A stretch of 64,000 nt of DNA from UBA1181 sp045226255 (lineage in GTDB: Bacteria; Bacteroidota; Bacteroidia; Bacteroidales; Paludibacteraceae), in assembly GCA_045226255.1 (NCBI GenBank), contig JBGVCG010000013.1, positions 1-64,000 on the forward strand, read 5' to 3'. The translations under genes were made by a program, and so were the position numbers. The notes under the pieces were generated by a model that saw only the letters and a program-made list of their open reading frames with translations, ran no database searches and was not told where the DNA came from. Of this stretch, positions 27,987-36,010 are shown in pieces (positions within the stretch are counted from its first letter, which is position 1; each line of letters begins with the position of its first letter).

Positions 27987-29111
27987 TCATGAAATTTTTT
28001 TATAGACTGACATTAAGTTTTGGGCGACCGCGCTGTCCGTGAATTTCTGGGCGTGCGCAAGGCCTGCGGCGATCATTGCGTCACGCACCTCCTGGTGTTG
28101 GAGCACGTCGATGAGGGTCTCCGCCAGCTGGTCCGGGTTGTTACAATCGACGTACTTGGCGGCCTCTCCGCCCGTCTCCCGGAAGCAACTGCCTTCGCTG
28201 GTCACGACGGGTGTACCCATGGTGAGGGACTCCAGGATCGGTATGCCAAACCCTTCGAACAAGGAAGGATAGACGAACACTGTAGCGAGCTTATAGAGCG
28301 CAGGCAAGGCGGTCGTCGGCATCGCATCCAGGAATATTACCCTGTTTTCGAGGCCATATTCGTGGATGAGTTCATCCAAGTGTTTTTTATATTCGGAAGG
28401 TCTACCCACGATGACGAGCGGGAGGTCCAGTTGAGGGTGGCGCATCGCCTTGAGGATCAGTTCATGGTTCTTCCTCCGCTCGATGGCGCAGATGATCAGC
28501 ATGAACTCGTTGGGGAGCGCATATTTTTGACGGATCGCCTCGAGCTCCGTCTCCTCCACGGGTTGGTGGAACACAGGGTTGCAACCTTGGTAGACCACGT
28601 CGATCCGTGACTCCTCCTCGTGCAGGAGCTCCATCAGGTCGCGCTTCGTCTCCTCGCTGATAGCGATGACCCTATCCGCCGTTTTACAGCCATGGATATA
28701 TTTTTTTCTAAAAGAGTATCGGTCGAAGAGGGGAAACAGTTCCGGGTTCTTCAGGAAGATCAGGTCATGCATGGTGACGACCGTCCTTGTGCGTGTCTTT
28801 TCTATTCCGTAGGGCAATTCGTGGCTAAGGCCATGGTAGATATCCAAGTCCAAGCGTTCGATATCCTTGCAGATACCCCGGGTACGCCAGAGGGAGGAAA
28901 AGATGCTTTTTGCATGGATGCCCTGTGGCAGGACCGTCGAGGCGCATTGTTTGTTATAGTTCCAACGGATGGACTCCTTGATTTTCGGAGTGAAAAGGGT
29001 ATAATCGTTCTCCGGGAACTGTTCGGTCAGGAGCCGAATAGTATCGCGGCTATAGTTGCCCAATCCGCGGGAGTTGCAGAAAGCGCGTTTAGCGTCGAAA
29101 CCTATTTTCAT
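27987..29111 (-). CDS. family 4 glycosyltransferase
   Basis: 374 aa GT-B fold. The N-terminal half starts with F-D-A-K-R-A-F and G-L-G-N-Y-S-R. The C-terminal half has the nucleotide-sugar block V-Y-P-S-L-F-E-G-F-G-I-P-I-L-E-S, the E-x7-E motif of retaining GT4 enzymes. The gene overlaps tsaE by 4 bp and lies two genes after porZ. PorZ handles the anionic lipopolysaccharide that T9SS attaches to its cargo, so a role in that glycan is possible, but this is context only. Confidence 0.87.
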   Translation of the reverse strand: MKIGFDAKRAFCNSRGLGNYSRDTIRLLTEQFPENDYTLFTPKIKESIRWNYNKQCASTVLPQGIHAKSIFSSLWRTRGICKDIERLDLDIYHGLSHELPYGIEKTRTRTVVTMHDLIFLKNPELFPLFDRYSFRKKYIHGCKTADRVIAISEETKRDLMELLHEEESRIDVVYQGCNPVFHQPVEETELEAIRQKYALPNEFMLIICAIERRKNHELILKAMRHPQLDLPLVIVGRPSEYKKHLDELIHEYGLENRVIFLDAMPTTALPALYKLATVFVYPSLFEGFGIPILESLTMGTPVVTSEGSCFRETGGEAAKYVDCNNPDQLAETLIDVLQHQEVRDAMIAAGLAHAQKFTDSAVAQNLMSVYKKIS

Positions 29112-29533
29112 GCCTTAGTGATGTTGACGTTCCTTGAGCCGTCCGGCATTTCCTGGATGGAGACCCTGACCGCGTCGGGCGGCAAGAGTTCCTCGATCAT
29201 CTCCGGCCACTCCACGAAGCAGACGTTACCGCTGTAGAAGTAATCCTCGTAGCCGAAGTCGTAGGCCTCCTCCACTTTGTTGATACGGTAAAAATCGAAA
29301 TGAAATATTGGGTCACCCTTTTTGTCTGTATATTCGTTCACGATCGCGAATGTTGGGCTATTGATGACATCCTCGACGCCCAATTCTTCGCAGATGGCGC
29401 GGATGAAGGTGGTTTTGCCAGCCCCCATCGAACCATAGAAAAGGAAAACCTTGTGGTCACCCATTTGGGAGACAAACTCTTTTGCGGTTTCCCTTATAGA
29501 AGATAAGTCATTTATTACCATTGCGCTATCCAA
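29108..29533 (-). CDS. tsaE: tRNA threonylcarbamoyladenosine biosynthesis ATPase TsaE
   Basis: 141 aa. The P-loop G-S-M-G-A-G-K-T-T (34-42) and the family block T-F-A-I-V-N-E-Y (near 60) are present, followed by H-F-D-F-Y-R and V-E-W-P-E. TsaE drives the TsaB-TsaD complex in making t6A on ANN-decoding tRNAs. Normal length. It overlaps the next gene by 4 bp and starts 6 bp after porZ, so translation is tightly coupled. Confidence 0.93.
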   Translation of the reverse strand: MDSAMVINDLSSIRETAKEFVSQMGDHKVFLFYGSMGAGKTTFIRAICEELGVEDVINSPTFAIVNEYTDKKGDPIFHFDFYRINKVEEAYDFGYEDYFYSGNVCFVEWPEMIEELLPPDAVRVSIQEMPDGSRNVNITKA

Positions 29534-29539
29534 TATGCA

Positions 29540-31894
29540 CTATCTAATAATCGCTATTTTGGTGACCATCTTGGAGCTACCATCAGACTGGGCAGCATAG
29601 ATGAAGTAGATACCCGTGTTCACCCTTCTGCCGTTCAAGTCCTTTCCGTCCCAGACGTATGTTCCTCCGTTGGAGCTACCCTCATGGATGATTCTGCCTT
29701 CCGCATCGGAGATGCGTACTTGGGAATTTTCCAGCAGACCCATGATGCTGATAGGTCCGGTGTATGTTTCTCTGACAGGGTTAGGGTAGACATACACTTT
29801 TTTGTAGGAATCCGTACCTTTCGTCGCATCGCTTTGGTAGAGGAATAGACCTGTTGAAGTGGCGATGAAGACACCTCCTGTTTCATTATCGATTGATATA
29901 TCCATGATGGTGTTCGATGTGAACGGGCTATTCTCCGTCGTGAAGTGATGGATTGTTTCTTTTCCGTCGGCGGATAGCAAGTAAAGTCCAGTCGTGTTTG
30001 TACCGATCCATTTTCTGTTGCTACCATCTATGGCTATTGCGTTAATTTGTTCATTATCGAGCAAATAGTCAGCATAATTAGGGTTGTCCTCACGGGTAAT
30101 CTTGATACGGTCCACCTTGAAATCGGAGTCGAACACTTTAGATGCGTCAGAGATTAGCACAGGGCCCTTGTCCGTACCGATCCATATCACCCCGTCCATA
30201 TCCTCTGCGATCGCGCGGACGGTGGTAGGAATCAAGGCGTTGGAACTCTTATCTTGGAAGACGGATAGGAACACGCTCTTATCATCGTCTGAATTCAAAG
30301 GAGTTCCGTTCAAGTCCGCACAGAACACGCCTGGTCCTTTACGATAAAGTGTCACCCATAGATAACCCTTGCTATCGAGGAACAAGTCCCTGAGTCCCTC
30401 TTGGTTCAGGATTCTAGGGTATACCAACGCAACCCATTCTTTGTTAGGGGTAAGGACATGGATAGGGAGGTGGGACAAGATATTCATCATCCAGAGGTTT
30501 CCGTCCTTGTCGTATTTGAGTCCATCGACAATGGTATTTCCTCCGTTAATAGTACGAATAGGTGAGTTCCTTTCGTCGTAATGGTTGATAAGGGTAACGC
30601 CTTGGAATTCGAAAAGGCCCTTCCAAGTCGATGCGAAGAAGTGGTTGGGGTCATTCGGGTCGACGGCGATATCGAGCACATCCACAAAAGGTTTGTTTTT
30701 TAGGATGGCGGTGTCCATTCCCTGTTCCGTGATGATAGACCAGTTGTTCCCCATATGCGTCTGAATAATGCCCGGCGTAGCCAGAGGACGGTCAAATGGT
30801 CCGCCACTACCCGTGTAGAGGTTTCCTTTATGGTATTTGACGAAAGCGATTTCGCCCGACATCGGACCCTTAGGGACATATTGGTTGATGAAAGCCCCAT
30901 TCTCACCATATTTCCGTAGGACGGATTGGCCGTCCTTTTGGCAGGCGCATGCCCAGTACGCTTTGCTTTGCGGGTCGTATATGGCTTCTTGTATCGAGTC
31001 GGAAGATATTTCGGCGATAGTGTCCAAACTGCTGTTGTAGACGACCATGGATCCATTTTCCGAGATGACCATCCTGTTGTCGGCCGATATGTGGGCGGAA
31101 GAGGAGATAGGTCTGATAGGGGTGAGGACGCTATCCCTTCTATGGAGGATATCATTGGAGCAGAACAGCATGGATTTCCCGAAAGATATAATCTTAGAGA
31201 TAGGAAGTGATTCTTTCTCTGTTGCCGAGCTATCCGTACTCAGAGAGTCTGAATCGATGGTAGGCGTGTAGATGTAAAAATTCTTCCAATGGTTGAAGTC
31301 TGCCAGATTATCATCCTTTTGATAGGCGTAACGGATTGTGTTTCCGGACTGTGCGTAGATGGAATCGTTGAAGAAGACCACCCTTTCGACATTCATGTAT
31401 CGTCCACTCTCTCCGAGGATATATGTATCGGAGACTTCCTCCCTTTCCAGGTCGAGCACTACGATACCGAAACCGCAGGACAGATAGGCATATTTCCCTG
31501 AGATGGTGATGTCGTTCACCTTCTTGTTACTCATTTCTGTCCGTTTCAGGTCGTTGATATTCGTGACGTGAGAGCCGTTCAGCAGGTCGATGTTGCAGTT
31601 CTCGTACACGATGACAAGGGTGTTTTGGGACTGGCAGTAAGCGATCTTGGTGATGTTTCCGTCGGTGAGGCCCGTCAGTTTCGTGTATGTTTCGATGCTC
31701 TCGTATTCCTTATCCACAGAGAAGAGGTTACCGCTGCTAAGGACATATACCTTATCCTTGGACTGTGTCAGGTTGCCGACATGGTTATAGCTGAAGAATG
31801 TTTGCCAGCTTCCCATCGGAAGTTGCGGGTAGCTCGATGATGCGCAGCAAATGGCGCATGCAAATATCAGTAGTCGTATTAGGGTTCTCTTCAT
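29540..31894 (-). CDS. porZ: PorZ-like T9SS beta-propeller surface protein
   Basis: 784 aa from ATG 31892-31894, which begins the signal peptide and avoids overlap with rdgB. The N-terminal block G-S-W-Q-T-F-F-S-Y-N-H, then V-Y-V-L-S-S-G-N-L-F and L-T-G-L-T-D, and repeated W-I-G-T-N/D-K blade motifs fit the two-propeller PorZ family. The C-terminus (last ~85 residues; Y-P-N-P-V, G-K-D-L-N-G-R, T-G-I-Y-F) is a T9SS sorting-like domain. PorZ acts at the outer surface with the PorU sortase and delivers the anionic LPS. Assigned by pattern and length. It is followed by tsaE and a GT4. Confidence 0.8.
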   Translation of the reverse strand: MKRTLIRLLIFACAICCASSSYPQLPMGSWQTFFSYNHVGNLTQSKDKVYVLSSGNLFSVDKEYESIETYTKLTGLTDGNITKIAYCQSQNTLVIVYENCNIDLLNGSHVTNINDLKRTEMSNKKVNDITISGKYAYLSCGFGIVVLDLEREEVSDTYILGESGRYMNVERVVFFNDSIYAQSGNTIRYAYQKDDNLADFNHWKNFYIYTPTIDSDSLSTDSSATEKESLPISKIISFGKSMLFCSNDILHRRDSVLTPIRPISSSAHISADNRMVISENGSMVVYNSSLDTIAEISSDSIQEAIYDPQSKAYWACACQKDGQSVLRKYGENGAFINQYVPKGPMSGEIAFVKYHKGNLYTGSGGPFDRPLATPGIIQTHMGNNWSIITEQGMDTAILKNKPFVDVLDIAVDPNDPNHFFASTWKGLFEFQGVTLINHYDERNSPIRTINGGNTIVDGLKYDKDGNLWMMNILSHLPIHVLTPNKEWVALVYPRILNQEGLRDLFLDSKGYLWVTLYRKGPGVFCADLNGTPLNSDDDKSVFLSVFQDKSSNALIPTTVRAIAEDMDGVIWIGTDKGPVLISDASKVFDSDFKVDRIKITREDNPNYADYLLDNEQINAIAIDGSNRKWIGTNTTGLYLLSADGKETIHHFTTENSPFTSNTIMDISIDNETGGVFIATSTGLFLYQSDATKGTDSYKKVYVYPNPVRETYTGPISIMGLLENSQVRISDAEGRIIHEGSSNGGTYVWDGKDLNGRRVNTGIYFIYAAQSDGSSKMVTKIAIIR

Positions 31895-31901
31895 GAGATC
31901 G

Positions 31902-32483
31902 TTATTTGGTTGCACATAAAAAACGGATGAGTTGTTCTATTGCTCTTCCACGATGGCTGATTTTGTTTTTCTCTTCCATGGAAAGTTCCGCGAAAGAGCA
32001 GTTGTATCCGTCTGGTTGGAACACAGGGTCGTATCCGAACCCGTGTGAGCCATGTCTCTCTGTCAAGATTGTACCGTTGACGATTCCTTCGAATAAGTAT
32101 TCCTCTCCTTCAAGGATTAGGGAGATGACTGTCCTGAATCTGGCGCGGCGATTTTCCTTCCCCTTGAGCTCAGACAACAATTTATCGATGTTCGCTTCGG
32201 AGTCCTTCGCCGGTCCTGCGTATCTGGCCGAATAGACGCCTGGCGCGCCATCCAAGGCCTCCACCTCCAAGCCCGTGTCGTCGGCGAAGCAGTCACAGTG
32301 GAAACGGTCGAATAGGTAGTGCGATTTTTGTCCCGCATTTCCCCGCAATGTGTCGGATGTTTCAGGAATATCTTCCGTACATCCGATTTCCGAGAGCGTT
32401 TTGATCTCGAACATTCCACCCAATTTATTTTTCACCTCATCCACCTTGTGGGAGTTGTTTGTCGCGAAGACTAACTGTTTCAT
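31902..32483 (-). CDS. rdgB: RdgB/HAM1 non-canonical purine NTP pyrophosphatase
   Basis: 193 aa from ATG at 32481-32483 (M-K-Q-L-V-F-A-T-N-N-S-H-K), 4 codons inside the longest frame. The A-T-N-N-x-x-K phosphate site, D-D-T-G-L-E-V-E-A-L and S-A-R-Y-A-G motifs are present, as is S-H-R-G-R-A near the C-terminus. It hydrolyses dITP, XTP and ITP to the monophosphates, keeping them out of DNA. First gene of the rdgB-porZ-tsaE-GT4-dbpA transcript; the promoter lies at 32506-32513. Confidence 0.94.
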   Translation of the reverse strand: MKQLVFATNNSHKVDEVKNKLGGMFEIKTLSEIGCTEDIPETSDTLRGNAGQKSHYLFDRFHCDCFADDTGLEVEALDGAPGVYSARYAGPAKDSEANIDKLLSELKGKENRRARFRTVISLILEGEEYLFEGIVNGTILTERHGSHGFGYDPVFQPDGYNCSFAELSMEEKNKISHRGRAIEQLIRFLCATK

Positions 32484-32505
32484 TCTTTCTATCATATTTT
32501 CGATA

Positions 32506-32513
32506 CAAATCTA
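32506..32513 (-). promoter_or_regulatory. -7 element TAGATTTG for rdgB operon
   Basis: Perfect TAnnTTTG on the minus strand, 22 bp before the rdgB ATG. The -33 region is a poor match. Confidence 0.5.
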
Positions 32514-32621
32514 ACTAAAAATGTGCTAAAAAAGGCGATTTCACCGCATGTTTTTTGCATTTGTAACAAAATTATCCGTTATATGAAACATGGTTCACCC
32601 CTCCCACGTGTGTATTGTTGT

Positions 32622-32629
32622 TACATTTG
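32622..32629 (+). promoter_or_regulatory. -7 element TACATTTG upstream of candidate small RNA
   Basis: Perfect TAnnTTTG on the plus strand, 64 bp before a terminator-like hairpin. No clear -33 TTTG at 19 bp. Confidence 0.35.
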
Positions 32630-32635
32630 CAATGC

Positions 32636-32731
32636 AAAACGAAATGAATTATATATTTCGTTGTCAGGAAACATTTATACTTTAAATAGGCGACCACAAT
32701 CACTCTGTGAAGAGTCAGTTGTGGTTTTTTT
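32636..32731 (+). ncRNA. candidate ~95-nt small RNA or terminated leader
   Basis: Between the -7 element at 32622 and a hairpin with seven Ts at 32693-32731 there is no ORF of note. rdgB runs the other way, so the hairpin has no upstream plus-strand gene to end. A free-standing small RNA, or an attenuated leader of the RlmL-like gene, would explain it. The gene has its own second -7 element after the hairpin. Confidence 0.3.
32693..32731 (+). terminator. intrinsic terminator hairpin
   Basis: Outer stem ACCACAA/TTGTGGT, inner stem ACTCT/AGAGT with a GTGA loop, then TTTTTTT. Confidence 0.65.
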
Positions 32732-32762
32732 CTGTCTTTACGAAAACTATTATAATTCTTCG

Positions 32763-32770
32763 TATCTTTG
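32763..32770 (+). promoter_or_regulatory. -7 element TATCTTTG for RlmL-like gene
   Basis: Perfect TAnnTTTG, 28 bp before the chosen ATG at 32799. It excludes all upstream in-frame starts. Confidence 0.55.
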
Positions 32771-32798
32771 CAACGGCACAAATATACAAATTTTCGCG

Positions 32799-34484
32799 AT
32801 GGCAAATAATTTTGAAATGATTGCTAAGACCTTTCAAGGATTGGAAGAGGTACTGGCAAATGAGTTGACAGAGATAGGAGCAGAGCAAGTGGAGATCATC
32901 ACAAGAGGTGTACGCTTCTATGGAGACAAGGAGATGATGTACAAGGCAAATTTCAGATGCCGCACAGCGCTACGCATTCTTAAGCCTATCCATCAATTCA
33001 CCGCGTCGGACGCTGATGAGGTCTACCAAATCATCAAAGCTATGGATTGGTCACAATACTTGGATACGAAGAAAACCTTCGCCATTGACGCTGTGGTCCA
33101 CTCCGAAAACTTCAGACACTCAAAGTTCCTCGCCTATAAAGCTAAGGATGCTATCGCTGACCACTTCATGGAAAAATACAACGAAAGGCCTTCCGTCCGC
33201 ATCAAAAACCCGGACGTGCAGCTGAACATACACGTCAACCAGGATGTTTGTACCCTTTCCTTGGATAGTTCAGGAGAACCTCTTTTTATGAGAGGTTATA
33301 AGGTGGAGCAGACTGAGGCGCCTATTAATGAGGTGCTGGCCGCTGGTATGTTGAAATTGGCGGGATGGGACGGTCAGACTGACTTCATGGACCCTATGTG
33401 CGGATCGGGCACTATCGCCATCGAGGCTGCCCTTATGGCTCTGAACATCGCGCCAGGTATCTACCGCAAGGGGTACGCTTTCGAAAAGTGGCCTGACTTC
33501 GACAAGGAAATGCTGGAGAATCTGTATGATGATGAGTCCCAAGAAAGGGAGTTCACCCATAAAATATATGCTTCCGATATCTCTTCCGCCGCTCTGCGTA
33601 TCGCGACGGAGAACGTGAAGAGTGCGGGTATGACGAAGTACATCGAGCTGAAACACCAACCATTCCAAGGCTGCGAACGTCCTCAGAACGAGACGATGGT
33701 GATGTTCAACCCTCCTTACGGTGAGCGTCTGAAGCCTTTCGAGATGGATAAACTCTATGAGGAGATTGGCTCTAAGCTGAAAAACGACTTCACGGATATG
33801 TCCGCCTGGATCATCACTGTGCCTTGCGAGACGACCGACCACATCGGACTGAGACCTTCCGTGAAATACCACTTGCTCAACGGCTCCATCGAATGCGAGT
33901 TCAGGAAATACGAGATGTTCAAGGGCCGTAGGAACGACTACCTTCGTGACCGTAACGAGGGCCGCACCTTCCCTCCTCAAGAGGAGGGCGATAGGCCAAG
34001 AAGGTATTCCCAAAACCCTGAGGAGCGTAAGTTCAGCCCTGTGCGCGAGGATGGCTCATTCGTGAGGGTTGAGGAGGATACCTGGAACAGAAGCTCCAAC
34101 AACGAGAACGAGCAGAGCGAATACCAACGCCGTAGACATGAGGCTTTCGAAAAGGAGAGGGAGTATCAGGAGAGGAAAAGCCAACGTGAGGCGGAATGGA
34201 ACGAGCGTCGCAACGAACGTCCGTACGACCGCAACCGATATGACCGTGACCGTGGCGACTTCCGTGGCGGTGAGGGTAGAAAAGAGTTCAGGAAACGTGA
34301 AGACCGTGGCGACGATGATTTCCGCGGCAGACCAAGATACGACCGGAACAGGGACGACGATAGACGTAGGGATTTCGGCGGACGTGACAACTTCAAGCGT
34401 CCTTTCAGACGTCGGGACGATGACGAGGACAATAGAGGGAACAGAAACTTCGGCGGCCGCAGAAGACGTGACGACGAAGAGTAG
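32799..34484 (+). CDS. rlmL: RlmL-like THUMP-domain 23S rRNA guanine methyltransferase with RGG/RDR tail
   Basis: 561 aa from ATG 32799 (M-A-N-N-F-E-M-I-A-K); this start follows the -7 element at 32763, and 92 upstream in-frame codons are discarded. THUMP domain ~45-155, then SAM motif M-D-P-M-C-G-S-G-T-I-A and catalytic N-P-P-Y-G-E-R-L, as in enzymes making N2-methylguanine in 23S rRNA. From about residue 385 the protein is a disordered tail rich in Arg, Asp and Gly (R-G-G, R-D-R-G, R-R-R-D-D-D), roughly 175 residues. That tail is absent from E. coli RlmL, which has a second methyltransferase (RlmK) there. Likely RNA or ribosome contact. Confidence 0.85.
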   Translation: MANNFEMIAKTFQGLEEVLANELTEIGAEQVEIITRGVRFYGDKEMMYKANFRCRTALRILKPIHQFTASDADEVYQIIKAMDWSQYLDTKKTFAIDAVVHSENFRHSKFLAYKAKDAIADHFMEKYNERPSVRIKNPDVQLNIHVNQDVCTLSLDSSGEPLFMRGYKVEQTEAPINEVLAAGMLKLAGWDGQTDFMDPMCGSGTIAIEAALMALNIAPGIYRKGYAFEKWPDFDKEMLENLYDDESQEREFTHKIYASDISSAALRIATENVKSAGMTKYIELKHQPFQGCERPQNETMVMFNPPYGERLKPFEMDKLYEEIGSKLKNDFTDMSAWIITVPCETTDHIGLRPSVKYHLLNGSIECEFRKYEMFKGRRNDYLRDRNEGRTFPPQEEGDRPRRYSQNPEERKFSPVREDGSFVRVEEDTWNRSSNNENEQSEYQRRRHEAFEKEREYQERKSQREAEWNERRNERPYDRNRYDRDRGDFRGGEGRKEFRKREDRGDDDFRGRPRYDRNRDDDRRRDFGGRDNFKRPFRRRDDDEDNRGNRNFGGRRRRDDEE

Positions 34485-34523
34485 AGATGCGGTGACACCA
34501 CATCTCCATAAAATATATTTTTT

Positions 34524-34554
34524 AAAAGCATTGGTTCACTCCAATGCTTTTTTT
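34524..34554. terminator. bidirectional terminator
   Basis: AAAAGCATTGG and CCAATGCTTTT enclose a 6-base loop, with Ts following on the plus strand and As before. It serves the convergent rlmL-like and CYTH genes. Confidence 0.85.
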
Positions 34555-34558
34555 ATGC

Positions 34559-35023
34559 TTATTTCCAAGAGGAATAGGGTTTCACAGCTAAGTTCGAGTT
34601 GGTGTAGCGCTTGTCTAGGGTGACCTCCTCCCCGATCCATTCAGGCTTCTCGAAGACTTGCTCCTCCGATTTGAGCTCGATCTCCGCGACGACAAGACCC
34701 TTGTTTTCTCCCAGGAATTCATCCACTTCCCACACGTTTCCTTTGTAGGGGATCTTATGCCGGTACTTCTCCACGCAAGGAGTCTTGGCCAGCGAGAAGA
34801 GCGCCTCGGCATCCTCCATCGGAATATCATACTCGATTTCGACACGTGAGATGTTCTTCGCCTTGCCCTTGATGGTCAGTTTGGCCTTCTCTCCCTCGAT
34901 GCGCACACGCACGGTGTTGCCGCCACGCTCGTTCAGATAGGCCTGCTTGTAGTAGACACCCTTCGCCAAGCCTCTCCAGTCTTCGTTGCGCAACAAATAT
35001 TTTCTCTCTATCTCGATATTCAT
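34559..35023 (-). CDS. CYTH-domain triphosphate tunnel enzyme
   Basis: 154 aa. The opening E-I-E-R-K (residues 4-8) is the ExExK signature of the CYTH superfamily. Basic strands with R-V-R-I-E, K-L-T-I-K-G and a late K-R-Y-T-N fit the positively charged tunnel. Bacterial single-domain members hydrolyse inorganic triphosphate or thiamine triphosphate. Substrate not resolvable here. It is monocistronic, between a terminator and a divergent glycosyltransferase gene. Confidence 0.85.
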   Translation of the reverse strand: MNIEIERKYLLRNEDWRGLAKGVYYKQAYLNERGGNTVRVRIEGEKAKLTIKGKAKNISRVEIEYDIPMEDAEALFSLAKTPCVEKYRHKIPYKGNVWEVDEFLGENKGLVVAEIELKSEEQVFEKPEWIGEEVTLDKRYTNSNLAVKPYSSWK

Positions 35024-35081
35024 TTTGTCTTTTTTTGTCTATAATCGTTACGCGAATTTAATCTATTTCGCCACTATTTTG

Positions 35082-35089
35082 TATTTTTG
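35082..35089 (+). promoter_or_regulatory. -7 element TATTTTTG for GT2/protease operon
   Basis: Perfect TAnnTTTG, 27 bp before the glycosyltransferase ATG; a TTTA lies 21 bp upstream. Confidence 0.45.
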
Positions 35090-35116
35090 TCTGTTTAAAG
35101 TGAGTACCCCGAAGAT

Positions 35117-36010
35117 ATGGAGTTATCCATCTGCATACCAGTTTACAATCAGGATGTCACATCGCTTGTCCACGAATTGCATCGTCAGGCGTTGCGTTCC
35201 TCCTGCGCTTTCGAGATTTTGCTGATGGAAGACGGCTCCACATCCTTCTTGGAGGAGAATAGTACGCTCGGTTCGCTGGAGGGTGTCCGTTACGTGCGGT
35301 TGCCGCAGAACGTGGGACGCTCCGCCATACGCAACAAGCTGGCGGATGAGGCACGGTACGAATACCTGATTTTCATGGACTGTGACGTTTCTCCGCTTGA
35401 CGATTCCTTCCTTGAGCGGTACATCCGCATGGAGGGGCACGACGTTGTGATGGGTGGTTACCACTATGGTGAGCAACCCACGTCAGACAAGCATATCCTC
35501 CGCTGGAAATACGGCAAGGAAAGGGAGGAGAGAAGCGCTGCGGAGAGAAGCATCCGACCGAACGACTCCTTCTCCACATTCAACTTCATGATAAGAAAGG
35601 CACTCTTCGAGCGGGTTCGTTTTGACGAATCGCTAAAGGGTTATGGTCACGAGGATACACTTTTCGGGCTCTCCCTCAAGCGAGAGGGAATCTCCGTCAC
35701 ACACATCGACAATGCCTTGTCGCACCTAAACTACGATACTTCCGATGTGTTCCTGCAAAAGAGTTTGAATGCGGTCGCCAACCTCTGGCTCATCTGTCAA
35801 AGGACTGGATATGCTGAAGATTTGGCGGAGAGCATCAGGATATTGCGTTGCTTCAAGCGGATAGACCGTTTCGGCCTCTCGTTTCTTTTCGCCAAGATTT
35901 ATCCCCTGATACGTCCATCGTGTGGAAAAAACCTGTTGGGCAAACATCCCAGTTTGTTTATCTTTGATCTTTATAGACTAATTTATTTATGCGTTTGTTC
36001 AAAAAAATAA
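35117..36010 (+). CDS. family 2 glycosyltransferase
   Basis: 297 aa GT-A enzyme: L-S-I-C-I-P-V-Y-N start, L-M-E-D-G-S-T nucleotide-sugar site, the metal motif D-C-D, and G-Y-G-H-E-D-T-L-F-G (the late ED motif with the catalytic acid). It ends in a hydrophobic basic segment (I-F-D-L-Y-R-L-I-Y-L) that may touch the membrane. Its 3' end overlaps the T9SS protease start by 22 bp, so the two are co-expressed. Acceptor unknown. Confidence 0.85.
   Translation: MELSICIPVYNQDVTSLVHELHRQALRSSCAFEILLMEDGSTSFLEENSTLGSLEGVRYVRLPQNVGRSAIRNKLADEARYEYLIFMDCDVSPLDDSFLERYIRMEGHDVVMGGYHYGEQPTSDKHILRWKYGKEREERSAAERSIRPNDSFSTFNFMIRKALFERVRFDESLKGYGHEDTLFGLSLKREGISVTHIDNALSHLNYDTSDVFLQKSLNAVANLWLICQRTGYAEDLAESIRILRCFKRIDRFGLSFLFAKIYPLIRPSCGKNLLGKHPSLFIFDLYRLIYLCVCSKK

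Noticed and set aside
32523..32798. N-terminal extension of the RlmL-like protein
   Set aside because: It would start before the terminator hairpin and before the -7 element at 32763; the extra residues are not family-like.
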